Of a stretch of DNA of 14,079 nt, positions 1 through 5,389 are shown one piece after another (the stretch's first letter is position 1; each line of letters begins with the position of its first letter). Location: assembly GCA_947459055.1 (NCBI GenBank), contig CANHCG010000011.1, forward strand, positions 1-14,079, written 5' to 3'. The stretch comes from Cytophagaceae bacterium (GTDB lineage: Bacteria; Bacteroidota; Bacteroidia; Cytophagales; Spirosomataceae). The notes beneath the pieces were generated by a model. That model was not told the origin of the DNA. It searched no databases and worked only from the letters and a program-made list of their open reading frames with translations. The position numbers and the translations under genes are program-made.

Positions 1-104
1 AGGCATAGAAATAAGAGGTACGTTTTCTTCATAGTAAGTTTTACATATATTTTACAAAAATGATACATTAATCGAATAATAAAAATTATAAACTTGATAA
101 TGCT

Positions 105-131
105 ACCAAATTTGGTGATTTGTCGACAAAT
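105..131. promoter_or_regulatory. Pair of abutting perfect palindromes upstream of the SnoaL-like gene
   Basis: ACCAAATTTGGT (105-116) is a perfect 12-bp palindrome. One base later, ATTTGTCGACAAAT (118-131) is a perfect 14-bp palindrome. They end 17 bp before the ATG at 149, where a repressor or activator could bind. The arms share the AAATTT/ATTTG flavour but are not copies of each other. I see no clear TAnnTTTG promoter match in 1-148, so the promoter itself is not assigned. The rest of 1-104 is AT-rich sequence in which I recognise nothing. An operator role is inference from symmetry and position alone. Confidence 0.35.
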
Positions 132-148
132 TTACGGTCAATAAAACA

Positions 149-583
149 ATGCACGACATGAAATACTTATTTATCTTTTTTTTATTGAATTCATTTTCAT
201 TTTTTGGGCAAAATTCGAAGGATTCTTTAGCGATTCAGGAGGTGTTACAAACGCAGGTTGGGCATTGGAATCGAGGCGATATTCCGGCCTTTATGGAGTA
301 TTATGAGAAGTCGGAGGATTTGAAATTCATTGGAAAGGCGGGGGTGACGAAGGGCTGGAAGGCGACACTGGACCGGTATTTACGAACGTATCCGAACAAG
401 GAGGTAATGGGCACCTTGAAATTTGATATTTTAGAAATCGATGTGACAGCGGCTAAGACGGGATGGGTATTGGGCAAATGGCATTTGACCCGGCCGTCAG
501 TGGGCGATGTAGGGGGCTATTTTACCTTGGTTTTAAAGAAAATCAAAGGCCGCTGGTTGATCGTTCGGGATCATACCTCCTAA
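149..583 (+). CDS. Exported SnoaL/NTF2-fold (DUF4440-like) protein
   Basis: A 144-residue protein with an N-terminal hydrophobic signal peptide (residues about 4-20, ending FSFFGQ) followed by one NTF2-like domain. The early pattern SLAIQEVLQTQVGHWNRGDI (residues 26-45) and the aromatic YYEKSEDLKFIG stretch are typical of DUF4440/SnoaL-like proteins. The closing strand GRWLIVRDHTS matches the usual end of that fold, so the gene looks full length. There is no lipobox cysteine, so a periplasmic protein is more likely than a lipoprotein. Members of this fold bind small molecules or act as small enzymes, and no substrate can be inferred here. The second ATG at 158, encoding MKYLFIF, is an equally good and perhaps better start because it gives a cleaner signal peptide. 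Neither start has a clear ribosome binding site. The gene is alone on its strand and converges with arsC, 54 bp away. I see no hairpin terminator in that gap. Confidence 0.8.
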   Translation: MHDMKYLFIFFLLNSFSFFGQNSKDSLAIQEVLQTQVGHWNRGDIPAFMEYYEKSEDLKFIGKAGVTKGWKATLDRYLRTYPNKEVMGTLKFDILEIDVTAAKTGWVLGKWHLTRPSVGDVGGYFTLVLKKIKGRWLIVRDHTS

Positions 584-637
584 GATAATTTTTGGGTGGA
601 AGGGGTGATAAATGGTATTAAAATCTAGAAAATCAGC

Positions 638-1246
638 TTAATTAATGCCGACACGTGAGAACACGTAAAACATTTCATTGGCAATTTGCATAGAGCGTTC
701 ATCGTATTTTTCAGCTTCTACGAGTGAATCGTCGAAGGCTTTCGGGTCTTCATAGCGAACGGGGATTCGGGCATCGGCACCAGGGATAAAGGGACAATTT
801 TCATCGGCATGATCGCAGGTCATCACGGCAGCAAATGAGCTGTGGGGATTGACTGGATCATTGAATAATTTAGAGAAAATAAGGATGGGGTTTGCGTCTT
901 GGGTGTGATAGGTAATGTAAATTGGATTTGAATGACCGCGTTTAGAGATCAAAAAACCAAAACGTTCCAATGAAGCAATTGCTCGTTCATTACAGGCCGT
1001 CACTTCGACGCCACCGGAGTAGCATTGTGCAGGTATTTGGAAATAATCAGCAGCTGTTTGTGCCCAAATTTGAGAAAACTGAGATCTTCTGGAATTATGG
1101 GTACAAATGAAATGAAGGCGAATGGGCGCTTCGGCTTTTCGTTTGCTTTTGATGTAATCGATAAGGACTTGAAGGATTTCTTTTCGCTCCGCGCTAATTT
1201 CAAGGGATAAAGCCGCTTCGATTTTTAGGTTTAATTCTTCATTCAT
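638..1246 (-). CDS. arsC: ArsC-like thiol-relay arsenate reductase / low-molecular-weight tyrosine phosphatase
   Basis: A 202-residue protein of the low-molecular-weight phosphatase/ArsC fold. The P-loop FICTHNSRRSQ carries the CX5R signature with nucleophile Cys48 and Arg54. A second cysteine pair in MTCDHADENCP (Cys144, Cys151) matches the relay cysteines of thioredoxin-coupled ArsC (Cys82 and Cys89 in the Staphylococcus and Bacillus enzymes). EDPKAFD (Asp167) fits the general-acid loop. These residues favour arsenate reduction to arsenite over simple phosphotyrosine hydrolysis. About 40 extra N-terminal residues (NEELNLKIEAALSLEISAER...) are not part of the classic 130-residue ArsC, and their role is unknown. 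The gene lies 180 bp downstream of arsI, and that gap holds the 15-bp repeats and one 33-bp palindrome. It could be read from the arsR promoter or from an unseen one. The ATG at 1246 is the only good start. Related Bacteroidota proteins are often simply labelled protein-tyrosine-phosphatase. Confidence 0.82.
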   Translation of the reverse strand: MNEELNLKIEAALSLEISAERKEILQVLIDYIKSKRKAEAPIRLHFICTHNSRRSQFSQIWAQTAADYFQIPAQCYSGGVEVTACNERAIASLERFGFLISKRGHSNPIYITYHTQDANPILIFSKLFNDPVNPHSSFAAVMTCDHADENCPFIPGADARIPVRYEDPKAFDDSLVEAEKYDERSMQIANEMFYVFSRVGIN

Positions 1247-1305
1247 GAGATTTCTTTTTTAAAGGGCCGCTCAATGTTTCCATTTTCTTTATCTATGTTT
1301 CTTTT

Positions 1306-1350
1306 AGCTTTGTGCCTTCTAGCTTTGTGCCTTCTAGCTTTGTGTCTTCT
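1306..1350. repeat. 15-bp tandem repeat, three units
   Basis: AGCTTTGTGCCTTCT occurs at 1306-1320 and identically at 1321-1335. A third unit with one C-to-T change follows at 1336-1350. The next bases, AGCTTTGT (1351-1358), continue the phase and then become the left arm of the 33-bp palindrome. The array therefore appears to have grown from, or shares its seed with, that palindrome. It lies between arsI and arsC. The units are contiguous with no spacers. Confidence 0.9.
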
Positions 1351-1383
1351 AGCTTTGTCAATCCTTCCCGGTTTGACAAAGCT
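1351..1383. repeat. 33-bp palindromic intergenic element, left copy
   Basis: AGCTTTGTCAA (1351-1361) and TTGACAAAGCT (1373-1383) are perfect 11-base inverted arms around an 11-base asymmetric centre, TCCTTCCCGGT. The identical 33-mer occurs in opposite orientation at 2345-2377. It lies 43 bp beyond the arsI stop and could form a hairpin in the arsI message. There is no U-tract on the minus-strand side, so it is not a typical intrinsic terminator. It looks like a dispersed short palindromic repeat of the REP type, an inference that needs genome-wide copies to confirm. Confidence 0.85.
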
Positions 1384-1426
1384 AACGGGAAATCAGGAAT
1401 TATGGTGGGCAAAAACTGATATTCTA

Positions 1427-1945
1427 TTAGCAGCAACCAGAACCTGGGGCACAACTAACAGCCGTTGAAATTTCAGCAACTTTCACCTTTGGTTTTTCAG
1501 CCACAGGTGGCATACAACACGCAGAAGAATCTTCCATCACATAATGTGGGTCATTAAACTCCGCATCTTCGTGAAAATAATAGACCTCCCACTGAATGCC
1601 ATCGGGGTCTGTCGCCCAAAATTTATCCTGTACCGCATAACAACAGGAAGTGCCGATTTCCTCTTTGGAAACGATTCCCTGTGTCCGGGCTAATTCCAAG
1701 CGGGTTGACATTTCTTCAAAAGTAGCTACTTGAAAACCCAAATGCCCGAAATTCGCCTGAACTCGTGATGGATTTTCGATAAACGAAATGATCAAGGAGG
1801 GTGAGTCCAAGACATATTTGGCATATCCTGCTTTAATTTTAGAAGCCGCTTGACCAAAAAACGTCGTGTAAAAATTTACTGAAGCCGCTAGATTACTCAC
1901 ATATAGAGAGACATGCATGCGCGGGAATGGGGATTGATTTTCCAT
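1427..1945 (-). CDS. arsI: ArsI/CadI-family vicinal-oxygen-chelate enzyme with Cys-rich tail
   Basis: A 172-residue glyoxalase-fold protein closely resembling ArsI, the Fe(II)-dependent dioxygenase that breaks the C-As bond of trivalent organoarsenicals such as methylarsenite. Numbered from the chosen start, His11 (RMHVSLYV), His68 (GHLGFQV) and Glu120 (WEVYYF) occupy the metal-ligand positions. Cys101-Cys102 in GTSCCYAVQDKFW form the vicinal thiol pair that binds As(III). TDPDGIQWEVY is the family signature. The His-His spacing of 57 residues equals that recalled for Thermomonospora ArsI (His5, His62). The start is ATG 1945, one base after the arsR stop, implying coupled translation. An upstream in-frame start at 1996 would add 17 residues inside arsR and is unlikely. 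An unusual tail of about 35 residues carries CC, C and CC and could trap metal. A cadmium-binding CadI-like role is the main alternative. Confidence 0.85.
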   Translation of the reverse strand: MENQSPFPRMHVSLYVSNLAASVNFYTTFFGQAASKIKAGYAKYVLDSPSLIISFIENPSRVQANFGHLGFQVATFEEMSTRLELARTQGIVSKEEIGTSCCYAVQDKFWATDPDGIQWEVYYFHEDAEFNDPHYVMEDSSACCMPPVAEKPKVKVAEISTAVSCAPGSGCC

Positions 1946-1946
1946 A

Positions 1947-2282
1947 TTAACAACAAGAAGATTTTTGAAGATTTGAATATTCACTAAAAAAGTCACTAAA
2001 TAATTGGCTCATTTGGGACCATTTTTCAGCATTTATACAATAACAAATAGAAGTTCCTTCAATACTGCCTTGAATAATGCCAATTTCCTTTAATTCTTTC
2101 AAATGTTGGGAAATGGTTGCCTGAGCCAGCCCCAATTCCTGAACTAAATCGCTATTTATACATGTTTGGGAAGCATGCAAATAGTTCAAAATAGCCACCC
2201 TGGCTGGATGTCCGATCGCCTTTGCTAAAAAAGCAATTTCTTTTTGTGACTCTGAAAACAAATTTGATTTTGAAGCGCCCAA
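1947..2282 (-). CDS. arsR: ArsR/SmtB-family metalloid-responsive repressor
   Basis: A 111-residue winged-helix repressor. LAKAIGHPARVAILNYL is the usual first helix pair, LGLAQATISQHLKELKEIGI (residues about 50-69) is the recognition helix region, and GTSICYCINAEKW forms the wing and last strand. Cysteines at 41, 80, 82, 110 and 111 are candidate arsenite ligands. The C-terminal SSCC echoes the CC end of the adjacent arsI product. No ATG fits: the frame opens with TTG at 2330, but that codon lies inside a -7-like element and the frame from it reads through an operator-like dyad. The TTG at 2282 gives MGASKSNLFSESQKE, which matches the usual N-terminus of Bacteroidota ArsR proteins as I recall them, so it is preferred. 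The protein probably represses arsR-arsI, and perhaps arsC, until arsenite or a related thiophile binds. Confidence 0.85.
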   Translation of the reverse strand: MGASKSNLFSESQKEIAFLAKAIGHPARVAILNYLHASQTCINSDLVQELGLAQATISQHLKELKEIGIIQGSIEGTSICYCINAEKWSQMSQLFSDFFSEYSNLQKSSCC

Positions 2283-2295
2283 GTATTTTTTATTA

Positions 2296-2313
2296 CATCG
2301 CAATATTACGATG
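2296..2313 (-). promoter_or_regulatory. Probable ArsR operator dyad
   Basis: On the minus strand the sequence reads CATCGTAATATTGCGATG, an 18-bp dyad centred on AATATT with outer arms CATCG/CGATG and a single mismatched pair. It lies 13 bp before the TTG at 2282 and just downstream of the candidate -7 element. A repressor bound here would block initiation or early elongation. AT-centred dyads of this kind are typical of ArsR-family operators. Assignment to this ArsR is inferred from position. Confidence 0.6.
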
Positions 2314-2327
2314 AATATTCTTGATTT

Positions 2328-2356
2328 CAAAATAAGTGATCCCTAGCTTTGTCAAA
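2328..2356 (-). promoter_or_regulatory. Candidate arsR promoter using the palindromic repeat as its -33 box
   Basis: On the minus strand TTTG (2356-2353) is followed after 18 bp by TATTTTG (2334-2328). This resembles the Bacteroidota consensus TTTG...TAnnTTTG, but the -7 box is one base short. The TTTG lies inside the 33-bp palindrome at 2345-2377. Transcription would begin near 2320, ahead of the operator dyad and of the TTG at 2282. If so, the TTG at 2330 cannot be the start codon. Confidence 0.35.
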
Positions 2357-2377
2357 CCGGGAAGGATTGACAAAGCT
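2345..2377. repeat. 33-bp palindromic intergenic element, right copy
   Basis: This is the exact reverse complement of 1351-1383 over all 33 bases, with 11-base arms AGCTTTGTCAA/TTGACAAAGCT and the centre ACCGGGAAGGA. Similarity stops at the arm ends, which defines the unit. I see no target-site duplication. It lies between the terminator of the signalling operon and arsR, and overlaps the candidate -33 box of arsR. A mobile or REP-like nature is inferred from the two identical copies about 1 kb apart. Confidence 0.85.
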
Positions 2378-2401
2378 AAAGGGGAAAAATGAATTTTATT
2401 C

Positions 2402-2429
2402 AAAAAAAACTGATCATTTTCTAATGATC
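2402..2429 (-). terminator. Intrinsic terminator of the signalling operon
   Basis: On the minus strand GATCATT, loop AGAA and AATGATC form a perfect 7-bp stem (2429-2412), followed by AG and then eight T (2409-2402). The stem starts inside the last codons of yitT: GAT CAT TAG encodes Asp-His-stop. The terminator therefore overlaps the stop codon. It separates the signalling operon from arsR. Confidence 0.85.
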
Positions 2430-3293
2430 GCCTTTTCGTTTTAATAAAACTCCGCCGGCGGCTTCTTTGATTGTGTTCGTGAAAATGAACGCATTGGGGT
2501 CTAATTCCAAGACTAAATTACGCAAATGGCGTACTTCAAATCGGGTGACAACGGTAAAAATGATATCCGTCGGATGGCTCACATCAAAACTATCCTTCAT
2601 AAACCCTCGTTCGCCCTTGTAAACTGAAATCCCTTTCCCCATTTTCATGACCAAACCTTTTTTAATGGCATCATGGTTTTTGGAAATAATCGTCACACCC
2701 GTATATTCCTCCAAACCTTCAATAACATAATCGATACTTCTCGTCGCCACAAAATAGGTTAGCATCGCGTACAAAGCAGTCTGCAATCCTAATCCTAAAG
2801 CCGCGATCAAAAATAAAATCACATTGATCCCCAAAATAATCTCCGTAATGGTAAATCCAGACCGTTTTAAGGTATACAAAGCCAATACTTCAATCCCGTC
2901 AATCGCACAGCCCCCACGCATCCCTAAGCCAATTCCCAAGCCCAAAAACAAACCCCCAAATAAAGAAATTAACAACTTATCTGTGGTAACAATCGGATAG
3001 GGTATCAAAGTTAGAGCCAAAGCCAAACCCACCACAGCTGCCAAAGTCTTCCAGGCAAAAGCCTTATTGATCAAATACCCCCCCATAACAACAAATGGGA
3101 CGTTACAAAGAATCATCAACCAAGCTATCGGTATGTGATAGGTTTCATGAATCAAAAGAGCTACCCCCGTCACACCCCCATCCAAAAAATGATTTGGGAC
3201 CAAAAAACTTTTCAAGGCAAAGCCAGCAAATAAAACACCCGAAATGGCATATAAAATATCTCCTAGGTATTGCTTCGTATGTTGTGTACTCAT
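2421..3293 (-). CDS. YitT family membrane protein (DUF161 + DUF2179)
   Basis: A 290-residue inner-membrane protein. About six hydrophobic segments (residues about 13-31, 40-75, 83-100, 107-126, 150-170 and 172-190) form the YitT/DUF161 region, including the glycine-rich GGVTGVALLIH and GMRGGCAIDGIEVLA motifs. A soluble C-terminal DUF2179-type domain (about 200-285) follows, with TGVTIISKNHDAI, GISVYKGERGF and DPNAFIFTN. The length is normal for the family. Its biochemical role is not firmly established, although a transport or ligand-binding role is often assumed. Its ATG overlaps the cyclase stop by 4 bp (ATGA), so it is translationally coupled as the last gene of the signalling operon. The terminator stem begins in its stop codon. 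A membrane effector or a nucleotide-sensing partner of the cyclase is possible but unproven. Confidence 0.88.
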   Translation of the reverse strand: MSTQHTKQYLGDILYAISGVLFAGFALKSFLVPNHFLDGGVTGVALLIHETYHIPIAWLMILCNVPFVVMGGYLINKAFAWKTLAAVVGLALALTLIPYPIVTTDKLLISLFGGLFLGLGIGLGMRGGCAIDGIEVLALYTLKRSGFTITEIILGINVILFLIAALGLGLQTALYAMLTYFVATRSIDYVIEGLEEYTGVTIISKNHDAIKKGLVMKMGKGISVYKGERGFMKDSFDVSHPTDIIFTVVTRFEVRHLRNLVLELDPNAFIFTNTIKEAAGGVLLKRKGDH

Positions 3294-5389
3294 TTTATAT
3301 TTCTTTGTTTAATTCGTTCCACATGTTCCATCTTTTGAGCATGGCGTTCTCGCTTGGCTGTTTCCGTAAAATACTGATGTTGGCCCAAAAATGTCAGTTG
3401 AATCTGATCCCATTTTTCTACCTCTTGCACAATTCCTCGGATTTTTAATTCTTCAAACAAGGTCATCGCTATGGAATCAAAATCCGATCTTCCCAAATAA
3501 TCCAAATCCGCATCCGCCAAAATTTCCTCTAAATGTGTCTTAGGTTTTTGTGGAATCTGCGTGGCACGAATCATGCCTTGTATTTGATTTAATTCATCCA
3601 AAGAAAAACCTAAATCAGGTAAATACTGAACCGCCATTCGGCAGGATTCCTCTTCATGACCATCCGCCTTCACTAAAAATCCGGTGTCATGAAATAAGGC
3701 TGCCACCAAAACTAACTCAATTTCTTGCTCTGAACAGTTTTCCGCGTGGGCTAAACGGTAAGCCTCACGGAAAACATCCAAGGTATGACCCAAACAATGG
3801 TAATGTAAATCCTTGGATAAGTCCAGCAATAATCCACCTATCACCCGTTCATACACAGCCAGTACTCGCTTACTCGCAATGCATCTTGTCAACGCATAAA
3901 TCGGTAAGGCTTGCGCCTTTCCCTTAACTTTTATAGGCTCTAAGCCCTCAAATACGTATAAACCGGAGAGCGCCACTTCATTCACGACCGATTCGGAAAC
4001 CAAAATTTGACCCGCCTCCGCATGTGAACATAACCTGGCAGAAACATTGACCGCATCACCAATCACTGTATAATTCATTTGGTCCTTCGAACCAATATTT
4101 CCCGCAATCGCCTTTCCCCGATTCAAACCTATACCTATCTCAACGGGCGCCAAACCTTTTTCCTTCCGAGCTTGATTAAAACCAATCAATAATTGCCGCA
4201 TCTCCAAAGCTGTCAATAAGGCCCGATGCGTATCATCATGCCCCGGAATCGGTGCCCCATAAATAACCATTAAGGCATCCCCAATAATTTTATCCAGTGT
4301 CCCATTGTGCTGAAACACCACATCAATCATCAAATCAAAATATTCATTCAATGTTTTTACGACTTCAATCGGCACCATCCGCTCACTCATACTCGTAAAT
4401 CCCCGAATATCAGAAAATAAGGTCGTTAACGTCAATTCCTGCCCCCCTAAATTCAACAAATCCTCATTTTCCAAAATCTTATCCACAATCTGCTTGGATA
4501 CATATTTCTTAAACGTACTCTTGATCTTATCTAAATACGATATATCCTCAATCGCAATCACCGTACCTATTTGTTCTCCCAAATCGTCAATCAGCGGTGA
4601 AATCGTCAAATTCACATGCATCGGATTCGGACCCACCTGAATTAAAAAATTTTGTTCCGAACTTACCCGGACGTCCAATTCGACTTGCTCTAACATCCGC
4701 ACTAAATCAACATCCTTTTCAAACACAATTTGATAATGATTCCCCAAACACATCTCAGGCGAAATCTGCAAAATCTTAACCGCCGTCTTATTCACATAAT
4801 CAATCTCCCCAAATAAATTCGTCGTTATCACCCCCGTATGAATCGATTCCATGATGTTTTCATTGAATCGCTTGGATTCAATCAGGGTATCCAACAAAAA
4901 GGTATTATTATACGCCACACTCGCCTGAACCGAAATCGCCGAAAACATTTCAACATCTTCTCGACTGAAATCCGACAAACCATTACGCATTTCCTTATCC
5001 AAAATCACCAAGCAACCTAATAACTGATTTTTTCCTGTAATGGGAGCAACTAAAGAAAAAGTTCGCCCCAATTTTTCCATGATCGAATCATCCATCGGAA
5101 TACATCCATGGCGTTTTTTCTGAAGGGCCATTTTTTGCAAAAAACCCTTTTTCTTATTGAAAATTATCCGCTGCAATAGGCCCTCATCAAAATTAAAAAC
5201 AGCCTTTGGAATAAATAAATCGGAATTCTTTTCCTCAATTAAGACAAAGCCTGAAGATGCATCGAGAATCCCACATGTCCGAATTAGAATATCCTGTAAT
5301 AAATCATTAACGTTTTCATGCTCAATCAACGTATTAGTGATTTCCAATAAAGTTTCCAGCTCTAACTGCTTAAACGCTAAATTCTTCAT
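3290..5389 (-). CDS. GAF-PAS-class III adenylyl cyclase fused to an HD phosphohydrolase domain
   Basis: A 699-residue soluble protein with no signal peptide or membrane segment. In order it has a GAF domain (about 18-165), a PAS domain (about 174-285, NIMESIHTGVITTNLFGEI), a class III nucleotide cyclase (about 318-500) and an HD domain (about 525-690). The cyclase keeps both metal aspartates, Asp327 (FSDIRGFTS) and Asp371 (KIIGDALMVIYGAP). It also keeps the transition-state pair Asn448 and Arg452 (GDAVNVSARL). Lys367 and Thr441 sit at the base-selecting positions, the Lys/Thr combination of adenylyl cyclases such as cyanobacterial CyaC, so cAMP is the predicted product. The HD domain keeps His531/His535 (HYHCLGHTLDV), His567-Asp568 (ALFHDTG), His578 and Asp626/628 (LADADLD), so it is probably metal-active. 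Its YHxxxHTLDV motif recalls the start of PDE-like HD domains. Both ends join neighbours by ATGA overlaps. Whether the HD domain degrades cAMP is unknown. Confidence 0.88.
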   Translation of the reverse strand: MKNLAFKQLELETLLEITNTLIEHENVNDLLQDILIRTCGILDASSGFVLIEEKNSDLFIPKAVFNFDEGLLQRIIFNKKKGFLQKMALQKKRHGCIPMDDSIMEKLGRTFSLVAPITGKNQLLGCLVILDKEMRNGLSDFSREDVEMFSAISVQASVAYNNTFLLDTLIESKRFNENIMESIHTGVITTNLFGEIDYVNKTAVKILQISPEMCLGNHYQIVFEKDVDLVRMLEQVELDVRVSSEQNFLIQVGPNPMHVNLTISPLIDDLGEQIGTVIAIEDISYLDKIKSTFKKYVSKQIVDKILENEDLLNLGGQELTLTTLFSDIRGFTSMSERMVPIEVVKTLNEYFDLMIDVVFQHNGTLDKIIGDALMVIYGAPIPGHDDTHRALLTALEMRQLLIGFNQARKEKGLAPVEIGIGLNRGKAIAGNIGSKDQMNYTVIGDAVNVSARLCSHAEAGQILVSESVVNEVALSGLYVFEGLEPIKVKGKAQALPIYALTRCIASKRVLAVYERVIGGLLLDLSKDLHYHCLGHTLDVFREAYRLAHAENCSEQEIELVLVAALFHDTGFLVKADGHEEESCRMAVQYLPDLGFSLDELNQIQGMIRATQIPQKPKTHLEEILADADLDYLGRSDFDSIAMTLFEELKIRGIVQEVEKWDQIQLTFLGQHQYFTETAKRERHAQKMEHVERIKQRNIK

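Noticed and set aside
1306..1383. CRISPR-like array
   Set aside because: Units are 15 bp, contiguous and without spacers. No cas genes are present.
1351..1383. Intrinsic terminator for arsI
   Set aside because: The hairpin has an 11-base loop and no T-run on the minus-strand side. The same element occurs upstream of arsR, so a repeat is the better description.
1274..1468. Plus-strand open frame with repeated LLALC units
   Set aside because: It is only the translation of the 15-bp tandem repeat and runs into the 3' end of arsI. No ribosome binding site or protein-like composition.
1427..1996. Longer arsI reading frame starting at 1996
   Set aside because: It would overlap arsR by about 50 bp, and the added 17 residues do not resemble ArsI N-termini. 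ATG 1945 follows the arsR stop by one base and fits family length.
1947..2330. arsR beginning at TTG 2330
   Set aside because: The codon lies in a promoter-like box and the frame would translate the operator dyad. The inner TTG at 2282 restores the family N-terminus.
3095..3927. Plus-strand open frames at 3095-3448 and 3550-3927
   Set aside because: They lie antisense to the intact yitT and cyclase genes, have low-complexity compositions and match no family I recognise.
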